From assembly GCF_001522545.3 (NCBI RefSeq), contig NC_031770.1:9225079-9289078 (forward strand): 64,000 nt of DNA. Direction: 5' to 3'. Made by a program: the position numbers and the translations under genes. Within the stretch, counting starts at the first letter, position 1. Each line of letters begins with the position of its first letter. This DNA comes from Parus major. Its lineage: Eukaryota; Chordata; Aves; Passeriformes; Paridae. The notes beneath the pieces are model-generated. The model worked only from the letters and a program-made list of their open reading frames with translations. It was not told the DNA's origin and did not search any database. Shown piece by piece: positions 45,666-59,442 of the stretch.

Positions 45666-48600
45666 CAACAGTTTATAAATGCAGTAGCACATTTCAGATG
45701 TCAGTAATGTATTTTTATGTGGCAATTGATTAATGTGCATAATAAGATGAATAGGCCTGTCTGCTGAGATGCAGAACAGTGAACCACAGCATAGTGCTGC
45801 TTGAGAAGGAAATAATCTTTTAGGTCTCATAGCTTTGGTTATCCATGGAAATCAATAGCTGCTCTAAGATGGATACGACATATTGCATGCTTTAGTTGCT
45901 CTAGTTCCTGTAACTTATGTAAATATTTGTTTCTGATTATTTTTGAGGAAACATCCTTTCTACGCAGAGTTAGCTTTACAATCAAAGCCGGTGTTGGAAC
46001 ACCCGGATCAGGTTACTAATCAGCCCGTCAGCGAGTGCAGATTTAAGACAGGAGGTGGCAGCCTTGAGTAGTAATTCACTGCTGTCTCTGCTTGGTTAAG
46101 CTCAGATCCAAATGGAGTCAGAGCTGGGCACAACTCAGCATCTCAGCCCTTTTTCTTAAACATCACAACGACAAGCAGCCTGGATGGTGAAGATGGAAAC
46201 AACTAGTTTTGTCCTTGTTGACTAGTAATTAAAAATGTAGCTAATTAATTTAATGCTTTTAATATGAAGCTGTATGAGTTTTCCTAGATTTTTTTTTAAC
46301 ATTTGGATCAGTAGTTGTAGCAGGAAAGACTGCAGCACACTGCAGAGGCAGAATTTAATCTGTGTCGTTCTCATCTGGGTCTGTTTCTTCTACCTAGGAA
46401 AATCATGTTGGAGACAGGAATAACTAATAAAATATGGAGTTGATTTATTTAAATAAAAGTTGTGCCTTATTCTGGTCTCCTTTTTGGTATCTTGGAATGT
46501 TGGGTGATTCTTCATCCCTTAACTGTGGTGTACAAGCAGGTCATGATGTATTCCTATCTCTTTCATGAACTACCACACAGTAATGGCAAGATAGCCTACT
46601 TTTATTAGCAATATCACTGAAATTTTCTAATCCATAAATCAGCAGAAAACCTTGCAACTACACAGTCTCAGCAGAGAGAGGAACTTGATGACATCATTGT
46701 TTTTCCCCTGTGAAAATGCTTAGTTGGAAAAAGACAAAAAAAGATTAAATGAATCAGAGTAGCTTCATGCAACCTCCCACTTCTAATCTTTTTGAAGAAT
46801 GTGAACAGTACCATTCACTGGTAAAAAATGTAACCAAGAGAGTTCTGCAGTGTTGTTCATTTCTACTGGGTATTGTAAACATTGTGTATGTATTGACTGA
46901 TTTTCCCCTACAATTCCAGATTTTAAAAATATGTATTTTGGGCCAAACTTCAAGTTAGAGTTTTTTCCTTCGGGTGCATGTGAAAAGTCTTCATTTGAAA
47001 GTTTGCTAAGCAACAAATCTTTCAAATAGAACAGGTTGCAACTCTGCTCTGCCTGGAAAGTACACATGCATGTAAGTCTTGATCCATAACAGAACTAATT
47101 TTCTGAGCTTGTTTTTTGCCACAATCTGTAGGCCAAAAATAGCATTTTCCTCTTTTTCTCCTGTGGCTTGAATCCTGCAGTTAACCTGTGCACACACAGA
47201 TCTGTCTGCTGCACACAGACACCTTAGTTTGCCTGCATGCATCTTGATCAGAGACCACGTTTTTCTGTAACAGTCCCGTCCTGTTAGGCACAGTAGACAT
47301 TGTCAGGGAACCTTCTGTTTAATCTTTTTATTAAGCAAATATTTCCTTAAGTTTGCATAAGCAGTCACCCATCCATGGCTTCCACACAATCCTTTAATAA
47401 CTGGCAGGGTGTGGTGATTACATTTCCTCAGAGGCTTCTCCTCCATCTGACTACCAAAAGTAATTTATTCCCCAGTTAACAATCATCACTTACTTGTTTT
47501 ATTTTTTCACTTCCTTTGTCTGTCACAGGCAGGCAGATCAGGGATTTAATAGCTGTCTTTTTAGTGCAAAAAGTGGGTGGGGGATGATTCTTTGAGCCGA
47601 ATTCCCTAAAGAAATAAGGCTTGTGTTATCATTCTCTGCCTACTCCAACACTCAACATTCAACACTAATAATGTGGAACCCCACTGGCCATTTCACTTCA
47701 TGTAGAAGAGGAACAAGGGACTCCAGTCTTTCAGCTTCCTAGCAATTTTATAGAATTATGGAAGTGGATGGCTGTGGGGAGGAAAGAGAGCCTACTACTA
47801 CCTTGTAGTATTAAGGTACTTGTTAATTTAGGAGATACATGCCAAGTTTTGAATATCAAAAAATTTGAGAATTATTTGGAGTCAAGATGAGCACCTCCCT
47901 TTTTGTGTGTGTTTGGTTTTTTAAAAAGGCCACTAACTCTGAAAGAATGTGTAAAACTTGCTTGATACAGATGATCAGTACTGATCACTACTTGTAGGTT
48001 GAAGGCTGAGTCATAACAGTTGTTCTATGCAGTAATTTAATTTTCACTCCTTCACAGCATTTTTGGGATTGAAAAATGTGCCAAAAAGCATTTTGTTCTA
48101 TGAGGAAGTGCAATAAACTAGGGCCCTATAATGTTTGTGTTGCTGGAGAAATATGGTTTTCTTTTTTTTGAGTAAGTAGTTCTGGAGTCTTAAGGCCTCT
48201 CTTTCTGATTGTTGCTTTCTTGGAACAACAGTAGCTGCAACCTTGGCTGGATTAGGACATGAACAGATGTTTTGTTCCAGATCCAGCTGTGCAGAGGAAT
48301 GTGTTCCATCCACAGCCTCGTGGGTGCTTCTAGATGCTACAAACTGGCCTGTCATGAAGAAGTTTTTATGGGTTCTCCCTAATTCATACTAAGCACAATT
48401 AGGTGTTTTATTTTAAGCAGTTTAAAATCCTGCTCTGAGGTATGGCAGCTGGCTCTGCCTCACCTGAGTTAGCAGTACTGCCATGGACTCTTCTGTTAGC
48501 ACCTTGAAGAGTGGTCAGGAACTTCTGAGGTGGTTAACCCCATCCAGTGGCACTGCTAGATGTAGAAGAAACCACCTCTACATAGTCTGAAGCCCTTTTG

Positions 48601-50533
48601 ATAATTCACAGGAATATGGCATCATGGGCAGGACTTCTGCTTGCTCAAAAGGTGACTGAATATCATTTGGGGATTCGAATATCTGAGCTCAACAATCAGA
48701 AGGAAAAACACTGACTCACATTTTAAATTGAGCCACATGTGAAAATGGCTTATTATGCTGAGAAAAATTGTAGATATGTGGAAAAGGTATTTAGTGGTTT
48801 GGGGTACAGAGACCTATTCTGAGAGCATAGCTTGCACGGTGAATGGCATGAAGAGACATTTAGGGAACCCTAGTCCTCTGTGTGGTAGAAAAGTCTAAGA
48901 GAAATGAGCAAGAAGTCGATGAGTAACAGAATCATTGAAGCCTGGTTTCCAGTGGAGTTGTGCTTTAAGCAAGTTCTCCCCCTGGCCTCTGTGGTCTTTG
49001 TCTTAGATGGATTGTCTGATGTCTGATAAGAATGAGGTTTTTGCTACACTCTTCTCCATGGCTGAGGACACCATCTTGATCCCTTCTTTTTCCCAGCTGG
49101 TTGCCTACTTTCACTAAACTTTGTGTCTTGAAACCTGTGATTCATTTTCAAATTTAGTTTAAAATCGGCACTGGATTCAAAAGTTACTCTAAGAGGAAGT
49201 GAAGACAGCAGAATAAGCACTCACACACAAAATATGATGACAAAGGCCTTTTTTTCCTTAGGGAATCAGAACAGTTGGAGAAGGCACTTCCTTCATATTT
49301 GGTGATTTCCTTGCACTGGCAAGGTCACCTCATTGGGACATAGAAAGGGCAAATGGAAGCAGTTTTCTAAACTTGAGCTTTGAAATCTTTATAAGATTTC
49401 ATCTTGCAGCTCTGTTTTATAGAGAACTGAGGGACAGGTTTACAATATTGTACTCTTGTGGGGCTTTGTTGGCATTTATTTGGAACTTGGTTATTCATTA
49501 GGTGAAAATGTGCTAGAATTCCAGGAGCTGTCTATATCTATATGTAGACTGCATTTTTTTTAACTGTTTCTTACATTGGTATTACTGATATGATTAATTT
49601 TGCTTAACCTGCTAGTCATTCCAAAATGACATATATTTGTCTAGTGGGGATGAATGAGAAAACAAAATCCAGCAGCAGGTGCACAAAGCAATCTACCTGA
49701 ACACGTAGGTCAAGTTCAATATGCACATTTTCTGTAGTTCTTATCAAAATCTTCATCTTTGATCTTCATCTCACTAGGTAAGAACTCCATTGTTTTGCTA
49801 GTGCTTTGGTTGTTTTGAAAAATAATCATCCTTTGACTATTTGAGAACATGTAGCTGAAATATCTGGTAGTGGCAAGGTATGCTTTTGTCCCAGGGAAAA
49901 AACACAAAAGCTTAAATGGAAAATGGAAGAGGAACCTATCAGGAGAAGTGTTCAGAACAAACAGCTGTGCGCATGTCCTCTCTGTCTCTGAAAATTTCAT
50001 TTAGCTCCAGGCATGGGCTTGAATAACTTGCTTCATATTTACTAGCACCAGCTAAAAATTCTACACAGAGAATATACACCTTTTTATTCTACACAGGGGA
50101 TGTATACCTTGTATCAGCCTTGGTGAGAAGGAAAGGTGGGTTTCATTTCAATTCTGTCATTGCCTGTAAAAAAGATACATCTTGACTGCAGAAAACAAAA
50201 GGGCTTTATCTAGGTGCTTAGCCAAGTGCAAACGTTTTTCTACCAAACAGAAAATATCTGTTGACATAACTAGGATGGAAGAATCTGTATAGATAGGTGT
50301 GATAAAAAGCCTTCTTTGCCTCACTGAAATTCTCAGTAAAAATCTACCCTTCAGTAGGGCTAGTAACAGAATAATATTTCAATTAAACAGACTGGAACTT
50401 AGGGTTCTAGAAAGTAATTAAGCTTCTACAAGAACTATAAGTACAGTACACCCTAAGATGAGTTGTCTAACAGCACAGCTTCTAGCCAGGGATAAATACT
50501 TCTTAAATCTGAGGAAGTTAATTCTTATTCCCC

Positions 50534-50612
50534 ATTTTTATTTTATTTCTTGTATTATTTATGTATTATATATATTATTTATTATATTATTTTATTATAT
50601 TACTCTATAGCA
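50534..50612. repeat. AT-rich low-complexity block
   Basis: TTATTTTATT and TATATTATTTATT words; nearly free of G and C. Confidence 0.85.
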
Positions 50613-52689
50613 TATAGAGATAGCAGACTTCTGCACTGAATTCCTGCCTTCTTGGCCTTACTTTTCCAATTTTATTAGGCAATCAGTTTGTAGGGCATGA
50701 GCCCTTCTTTCAACAGTCCCAGTTCATAATATTGAACAACGCTGAGGCAGTGAGATCAGTATTCCCCTCTGTAGGGAATTCAGGGTGGTGTCAAACCTGC
50801 CAAATGACTTTCACAACACTCTGATACAGGTGGTGTGACCAGGGTGGTGTTTGAGTGACTCCTGCCTGAGCACATGTATCCTGACTGCTCAGATCCGTGT
50901 TTGCATAACCTTAGCCAACATCTGAATCAGTTCCAGGACCAAGAAAGGCAGTAGTGGGGGGTTTTCCAGGCTCCTTAGGCCGTTTTCCTGCACACAGTGT
51001 TTGCCAGCAGGTTAGAATTGAGCCTTGTGTATCATTTATGAGTACTGGGTATGTATTGGAAACAAGAGCTCTCTTCCAGTACAAGGCCTCTTTTAGATAC
51101 CATGAAGCTTAAGTTCCTTCTTTCTGTTAATACCAACAATTTATCTACTACCATCTGAATCTAAAAGAGTAGTGTGAGGTGATCTTTGTACTTATCAGAG
51201 TATGCAAATAAACTGGTTCTTTTGATTCTGTGGAGGGAAGGGGTTTGTGTGACCTTGGGAGCAGGCATGGGTATGTGTCCCTGGCTGCAGGAGGAACAAA
51301 TGGTTGTGGATTTTGGAGACTGAGACACTTCTTATGAGAAGTATTACTATATGTTCATCCTATCCAGGATAGCCTTTCTTTGACACTGTATATTGGAAGT
51401 GTCTGTATCATGGAAAACAAGTTTTAACCACAAACATTGTGTGGAGTGACGCTGATGCCTGAGAGCAGAGACCATACCCAAAGCAGCTGTGATCTTCCTC
51501 TTAACATGCTCAGTGTAAGTCACAGCACCTCAGGTCACATTTTCCAGTGCTATTTTCAATGTTCCTTGGGTAGTATTTTGAATATTATCAGCTTAAAAAT
51601 TAACTGTTGCCCAAGAATATTTCACTGATTTCACTGGTGGATATCTAAGAAAATCTGAAGGCTACAGGGCAGTCTTTCATTTAATTTCTTTTTTCTTTCC
51701 TCTTTGCCCTATTTTTTTCACCCTTGAAGCTGGCACAGACTCAAATATAGAGATTTTTACTCTCTGATCTCATGCCCTGAATTGTGACCTCATCACTCCC
51801 AACCAATTTTTGGTAGTCATTTAGCAGTACCTCTGCTAAATGGGGATATGTATGTTAACTGTGAGGATAGTAAAGTTAACAAAAAGCAAGTAGTTTAACT
51901 TCTAGAACCCAGGCTAAAACTTTAGTGCCAAAGCATGGAAACTCCATGTTTTTCCTAATGAAAATGAATAGACTGAATTATTGAGAATAAAGATGGAGTC
52001 TCACGATGGTATTGTACACAGGTTTGCTTTTCTTATTACACAGATCACTTTTCTTATTGAAGAGAGCAGAAGTAATTGAGAAAGTAAAATGAACCACCCT
52101 ATAAAGGCCAGCCAGCTTCTCTCACCAAATGGTCAGTAGGCAATAAACAGGCAATTCAGAAAATAATTTGTTCTTTCCATCTTTGATACCCATTTCAGGA
52201 GAGAGGAACTCGTCCCTCAGAAGAAGGAAGGGATGCAGTCTTGTATGTGCAGCTATCATTGCTTAGCTTTCAAATTAACACTAACAACCTTACCCAACCT
52301 GTTTTTGTGACTGGAACCTAATGAAAATACATTCAATATTTGCAAATGCAAAGCTCTGCAAAAAATTAAGTCTTTCTACTATATTGCATCCTGTTCCACA
52401 GAGCAGCAGAGGAGATTTTTAATTTACCCAGTAAGAACAAAGTGCTGATTTGGCTCTGTGCTTCTTGGAAACCATCTTTGCTCTGCTATTTCCTGTTATT
52501 TTCTCCAGTTCTATATTTCAGAAGAGAATAGGGACCCACTCAAAATCTCTTTGTGTTTGTGGTAGTGTGAGGTGATTTCTTGGACAGATGTGGAGGGAAG
52601 CTATTTGCAGGTGAAAAGGGAATGAAGAGCAAAAGCACAGCAGAAAGTTTTCTTCATCTAGTTGTGAGGCTTTGGTGCCCAGCTGGCAG

Positions 52690-52822
52690 CACGGCACAGC
52701 GAGCAGCCGCCCGCAGCGCTGACCTTGCTTGACACGTTCAGCAGACGCTGCTACATCTCGTTTCCTCAGACTTTCAGCATTTTTCATGACTGTTCCTCCT
52801 TTCATGCCGAGACACGAGCGAG
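52690..52822. promoter_or_regulatory. Small isolated CpG cluster
   Basis: I count about 11 CpG dinucleotides in about 130 bases, in a region otherwise nearly without CpG. It is too short for a classical CpG island. It could be an unmethylated enhancer, a minor promoter or a relic. No conserved frame is evident across it. Confidence 0.4.
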
Positions 52823-54176
52823 GAGCCAGCTCATGCTCACTCTGCAAGCTCCTGTGACACCTCACCTATGTAGGTGGCCTTATTTCAAACCTTTTTGGAT
52901 GCCAAGTTGAATAAAGTGCTTCCAGAATCTGCGGATGACCTGGCAGGAACTGAATGATTGTCCATAAAAAACATTTGCACTTTCTGTTTTGTGCCCTTGA
53001 CAGATCAATGGTTGGGAAATTTGTTCACAAGCCATCTGCACCTGCTAGCCTTGCCATGCCAGGAGTAGGTTATTTCTTTTCCAAACATGACTGGCTTCTA
53101 GTATCAGTGGGAAATTGGAAGCTCTTATATCAAAACAGTAAATTCCAGTTTCCTCTTTTCGATTTTCACTGAGATTGGGAGTTGCTATTGTTATGGTCTC
53201 AGTCCTCAATCCAAGTTCTCTTCCCCACTGCTTTCTCAGTCATTCAAAACCAGTTTGTCAATAGTACACAGCATCATATCTTCTACTCTGTGTGAGAGTG
53301 CCATGAGATCATTTTCCCCCAATATCAAGGATTCATTCTAAACAGAACTGCACAACCTACAGTGAAAATATGTCCTTCTTCTTTTGTCTCTTGATCTTCC
53401 TTCCTCATTTCTGTGAAAGAATAAGAGAGTGCAGAATAAAGTGTCTATCTGGTGCTGGTGGTAGGGCTTAAGAAACAACATTATGGAATTGAAGTGTACT
53501 TTCCTATTTCTTCGTCATATCAAAGTGTTGATGTCAAGTGTCACTCACAGTGCTTTCCATTTTTTTCTGAAATAGCAGAAAGCTGTTGCAATAACTCCTT
53601 TGTAAGGGGTGTTTAAATCAGCAGATACAGAATTAGTGGTGCTGGGCAGGATGCAGGAAGTTGCCTCATCTCCAGCCTCAAGTATCACCTTTGCAGAGAG
53701 CTGCAAAAGAGTTGTGTAGCTTACAGTAAGACAGTGAATTTCATTTCCCCTCTCAACAGCATAAAGCAGCTGTTTTGGCTTCACAAGTGATTCAAAGGTT
53801 TGCTCTCCCTTGAAGTTAGGGTAAATGTTTTGTGCATCCAATGTGTGCCATGTGTCTTTTTCCTCCTGTCAGTTACTGGAGACAGAGATGGAACTGTGGT
53901 TTTGTCTGTGCTTTCATGTAGCATTATTAATGAAACAGGTAATCCTATTTGTCTTAAAATCAAGGCAAAGATCTCTTGTGTTCTGTCCATCTGTTCCAGA
54001 CACCAACAGCATGCTCATCACCATGGTATTGGAACAGCCTGGTACACAAATAGCAATCAGCAGTTATTAACATAATATTGTTATTTGGTCCATAAAGCTA
54101 ATATTGGCAGAGACACAAGACATCACTCACTGTGAGACAGTTTCTTGGGTGATGTACTTTGTTCTGCCAGAATATG

Positions 54177-54277
54177 ATAATATTCTGTATAAAAGTCAGT
54201 AAAAGGATTGATAATATTCTGTATAAAAGTCAGTAAAATGATTGATAATATTCTGTATAAAAGTCAGTAAAAGGATG
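54177..54277 (+). repeat. 34-bp tandem repeat, three copies
   Basis: The copies start at 54177, 54211 and 54245, each beginning ataatattctgtataaaagt and continuing cagtaaaaggattg. Copy 2 has one substitution, and copy 3 stops one base short before diverging. The near-identity points to recent expansion. Confidence 0.97.
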
Positions 54278-57200
54278 CTTGGGGTTTTTTTTTGGTTTTT
54301 TTTTTTGTTTCATGCAAGTAGCAAAAATTGCCAGTATAATATAAACATAGCAAAATTTTGTCTTTGCATCCAGTAATTTACAATCCATTTTTATCTAGTT
54401 CGGATCAGCATTCTTTAGAAAACAAAAGGGCTTTTTTTATTTTTAATGTATTAGATCAAATCAAACCACTTAAACTTTCCCTTTCCTTCCTTTTTTCTCC
54501 AGCTGCTGATATAGACTGATACAGGAGTGGCTTTTTGCATGCAGAACACCATTTATCTCAAACCCAACCTAGACAAGTTCAGATCTATTCAGCAGGTGAG
54601 CTGTAGTGCTGAAGGAGTGGGACATACTTGCAGCCCACCAGAAAACTCCAAGTGTCCCAAAACATCCAGAACACCCACAAAATTTGGATGTTCCTTATTT
54701 GTCCTTACTCCCTTTCATACATCTCATTTATACATGTTCAAAAGCCCAACTTCAAATGCCTCCTTTTTGTTTGGTCACTTTTCCCTTTGATCTAATGTAT
54801 GGATTTTTTTCAGAGTTGAACAGACACACATTTTAAATCCCTGGTATTTAAATTTCTGGTTGAAATGAGTATATGCCTCTGAAGTGGCATATTTGTGGCA
54901 ATCCAGTTAAATTAAAAACCCATCCATACATCCTTTTTCTTCCCTTCTGAATCAGAATATATTCCTGGGAGACCTATTTTGTAAGCTTGTCTACAGAGAC
55001 TTCTGTATCACAGCAAGATGGAGCCTTTTCATCCTGCAGCTTCACAGTTGCTGTGTTACAACATGAAACAAAAGTGAAACCAAGGCATTACAGTTCCTGG
55101 GTTTTGTACACAACTACTTTTGCTCACTCTAGAAGGCAAATTGCTGCAAATTTAACATTTCTGTGAGCATTATAATGCCCATACAAGTGCTGCTCTAATG
55201 AGAGGGAACATCTTTATCTGAACTGGTTGTGATGATGTCAGTAGGGATGAGCAGATTGCTCTTACACGAGAATATGAAACTTAAAGTGGTCATGATGTTG
55301 GTTCAGTCTCCATTTTTATATCAATAGCTTCTTTTTTTTTTTTTAAGTTAACTACAATATCTAACTACTATTAATAATTAACTATTAACTATCACAATAA
55401 ACTAATTAAAAATGTAAATGGATTCTTAAGGATGTTGTTGCCAAATGGAGACATCCATTTGTTTGGAAAGGCCAACAGGATCTTGTTATAAAAAAAAAAA
55501 AGAGGATCATTTCCTGCAGGTCAGCTCTGTCTTGAACACTTTTTGTGCTTAAAATTAATAAAATTAATAAAAACTAGCTTTATTCGTAGGTAAGGGAAAG
55601 AGTCTAAAGTACTGATACATGTCTAGATGCAATGAAGGGCAGAGGGCAGCATTTTTATCCTGTCATTCCCTGTTATCACTCTCAGTTACTAAGTAAGTGG
55701 TGGGTAGTGACAACTTTGCCTCAAACATTTAATAGACATTACTTACTAGACAAAGTGCATGTGCCCCATGTTATTTCTTTGAGGGCCTGTTTCTGACTGG
55801 ATGCATGCCAGATTGTCCTTTGGGATATAGCCCAGTGAGCAGGAGAAATGGGTTTGAACTTGGCAAAATGGCAATAAGCATAAAGGTACAGTTGGAACTC
55901 TCTTGGAATACTCTCTCCTATCTTATTATCCTAGGCCAGTATCTCAGTTCTCTGCAGCCAAATGCTTCGGAGCAATGTTATGGAGAGGAATGAGTAATTT
56001 CTGACTCAGTTTAGTGAGTTTATCAGGACCAAAAAGGCTGCAGCTGGACTAAATGCCATGTCCTCAGCTTCTTTCATGTAGCTCTTTTTGTCATTCACAG
56101 TGACTGCCCACCAAAAGAAAATGAAGATGCATTGCTTCAGCTTTTATAAGAAAGATCTGTGGCAGGTTGTGTTGTAACCCTGAATACAAAGTATTTCCAG
56201 GGGCTGTTAGCTCTCTGCTCCTGTGCCTGCAATGAACATTGCAACAGTACATGTTGCCACTGCACAGTCTCCCCTTGTCCTCTTCATTTGAGATAGGCTG
56301 CATCCTCCTCAGTAATCTTTGAGATTTATGACTTACAGCATAAAATGTAACCACTGAAATAGGGCAGATGGTTTTTCTGCACAATTCTGAATGACTAGTC
56401 AAAGCAGGATTTGGAGGAGAATGTGTCATGGTTTTGTAGAACTGAGTGCCTTTCAAAATAGCTGCTCAGAGCAGGGTGCTCATTCAATTCACCACGTGTT
56501 ACACTGGGCACACTTTAGAAAAGATCAGACACTGCTTTGAATTAACGAGGAGGGCTGGGATCTCTGATATTGTTAATTATGTGTTGGTGGAAAGCACAGT
56601 AGCCCATTGTTCTTTCTGAACTAGAGTATTAGAACAAAAAAAAGCAGCAGAAAGTCATCACTGCAGAAGCTGTCACCCTTGTTCCCTTGTGTGTTCTATC
56701 TCTTCTGTGGGGAGGTCTCATGGATACCAAAGAGGAAAGCAAATGTAGTTGTCCTGATTATTTATTTTTCCCTCAAAATCCCATCACACACAACAATCTT
56801 TTGTGGTTTTCTGCCCCACACGATGTTTTGATGCTCTTGATTTAGGTATGATGTCGCTATGTCTTTTGAACCACACATTTTAGCAGATTTTGCATTTGGA
56901 CATAAAAGCCCAAACATGGAATATTACACCAGGTAACATTGTGTTAGAAAACAGGCAAATTTAAGTAGTTAATCCCATGTACTCAAACTGTCACCCTTTT
57001 TTGCAGGGTACAAAAGGAATCTCATTAGTTAATGACTACAGGCAATGCATGCAGTATGTAGGGAGCATTTAACTGTGAATTCCTTTCTTTATCTTTGAAA
57101 ATCTTTATTTCTTAAGGTAAAAGGAACAAATAATTCCTGTATCTTATCTCAAATAATATTATTCGTAATTATTTTTCACAATAGCAAATGAAATGTAAAT

Positions 57201-57820
57201 AGGTAATGGTGAATTTATAGCTCCTGAAATTATATCTGTTCTCTCTCCCTTTGCTTGCTTTCAGGACAAAACTGGAGAGCTGCTTCATCAGTTCCAATCC
57301 ATACTGTGACTGGTCTCATGGAAAGGATCATATTGATGAATTAGTGTTGTTACCCTCCCAGCCATGGAAGAATACCTCACACAAAAAAATCCATAGGTGA
57401 CTTACAGGTTTGGTAAGCAGCCTGTGAGATTTGGGAGAAACATTCTGGTATACCTGTAAATCAGCTTTGATCTAAATTACCTGCCATTGTGGATATTTTA
57501 GTCTTAATTCATGCATTTCCACCACATTTCAGAACATGTCCTTTATCTGAACAGCTTTGCTTTCTTGTTTGTTTGTTTTTTATGTTTGTCAGTCATTACA
57601 CAGTGCTATTTAGAATCAATTTAGCACCCTTCCATGTGCTGAGTGGTTGTGGTGAGTGATGATTGCAGGATTAGCCTGCTAGTAATTAAATGTTGCTGCC
57701 TCTTACATTGAAAATGAAACATCTCTATGGAATTTCAGAGTTTCTTGCTTTATTTAGGTTGGGTGTGCCTAAATAGAATGGGTAGGTTAACCAAGTCAGT
57801 GCAGGCACAGTGCAATCATC

Positions 57821-57910
57821 AAAAAAATAAATTTAAAAAAAGCATAAAGAAGAAGGGGAAGGAACAGACAGAGAAGAAGAAGAGAAAAAGAAATTGAGAA
57901 AAGGAAAACA
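57821..57910. repeat. Purine-rich (A/G) low-complexity tract
   Basis: Long stretch of A and G with few pyrimidines, including agaagaagagaaaaag. It gives lysine- or phenylalanine-rich shadow frames only. Confidence 0.85.
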
Positions 57911-59389
57911 AATTCAACCAGTCATTAAAACTTTGAATTGCATGGGAAATTATCCACACTTTGCTGAATTTTGGGTGTAATTTCCTAATTTTGGCTTTGT
58001 GCAATCCAGATAAAGGTTTCCTGACTGGACTCATTTTTACTAACAGATGGCTCTTCAAAATTTGCAAGTATTAAGTGGTGTAAAAGAGGACATGTTGCCT
58101 GCTTGTTGAAGCCTAGAGGGGTGAGCCTGTCTCAGTAAAGCAGAGGCTGGGTTCCTCACCATTTGTGGACCTGCTGAATGCTTGATTTTCATCTTGGCTT
58201 TACCACTATGAAGAGCTTTACCTCTTGAATTCATTGATTAATGTTTTAAGCAGAATTGAAGCCCTTTTTTAATTTATTTTTTTTCACAATCTGCTACCTA
58301 AAATCACCTTATTTCACCGTTCAAAGACAGTTCTTTGCTTCTTTAAAGACTTATTAGACTGATCTGTCCCACGCTCCTCACAGGACTGTAGCAGTGTAAC
58401 TTCATATCATACAAATGATGAGCTTCTGTTTGAAATAATAGGGATGATGCCTAATCCTGAACAGACATGAGAAGGATTTTAAACAAAGGTTGTCACTGAG
58501 AGGCCTGTAAGCTACCCTCACTTAGTTCTGTCTGGCCTGTGTAAGGGTGAAGATGAAGGCCTTTGAGTGTCTTAATTAAAGCAAAATGAGCTTTTTTACC
58601 TTGAGTTCTTGTTACATTTAAGGATTCATGCTGAATAACAATAATAAAAGATGAATCCTATCTGGTTTTCTGTTGACTGATAGCTTAATTTAGTGTATGA
58701 CAGCTCAAAGTTTAGTCTGCCAGCCAACGAAGGTATGCAGTTATCAACATTACTGATAGGATAAAACAATTACGTAAGCTTATTTTCAAATCTCCCCAAA
58801 TCCCATAATACTTAACAAAGTAAAACCCTTGAGCTAAAATGTACCTGTTTACAGAAAGGTACAACATCAAATAGAGGTTTCATTCAGAACTTTGGGTAGA
58901 CTAAGTGGCCTTGTTGGCTGCTTTTTTCTTTTTCCACCTGTTGCCATTTTTAGCATGAAACATATCAAACTGAAAGTATGGGCAAGAAGAACACAGTTGT
59001 AAAATAGAATTTTGAGAGTTTTCAGAAAACTTTGCCACTTCTTTGCCTGCAAGGCTGCAGAGGCCCAAGCCCTGAACAGTGTGTTCTGTGTGTCTTGAGT
59101 GTCTACTAGTGCTGCATCTTTGAGCTGTAACAGTATTTCCCGAACCCTGTGTCTAACCATTGCCTTGGCAGGACTCCAGATTAATCCTGTGGGGAGAGGA
59201 AAGTGCCTGTGGAGCTTGGCAAAAGTTGCTTGTCCTTTCCTCCTGAAGATATGCATTTGTTCCTGGGTAGTGTGGGAGGTGGCTCCTCCCTCCTGCATTT
59301 GTAGCCACCATGGAAACAGATAATTCCAGAAGATGATCTAATAAAACAATTGCAGACCCAAATGTCATTACAGAGGTCTGAGACTCTCT

Positions 59390-59442
59390 CTCCTGACACT
59401 AAATTGTACGTGCATCTCCTGACAGCTAATTTGTACGTGCAC
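59390..59442 (+). repeat. Imperfect 26/27-bp tandem duplication
   Basis: The copies ctcctgacactaaattgtac (59390 on) and ctcctgacagctaatttgta (59416 on) both continue to gtacgtgca. The second runs into a CACGTG E-box at 59439-59444. Confidence 0.85.

Larger units (their letters stand above)
44886..54176. other. Intergenic, mostly unremarkable
   Basis: AT-leaning, CpG-poor sequence with no supported gene. Notable islands within it are a 15-bp tandem duplication at 45636-45665, an AT-rich block at 50534-50612 and a CpG cluster at 52690-52822. Confidence 0.6.

Noticed and set aside
57268..57420. Exon-like segment after a good acceptor (gcttgctttcag)
   Set aside because: No sustained reading frame or partner donor was recognised. 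Isolated acceptor-like strings are common.
58867..59298. 143-codon minus-strand frame
   Set aside because: No recognisable family, no CpG promoter, overlapped by other frames on both strands, and of a length expected by chance in a 64-kb window.
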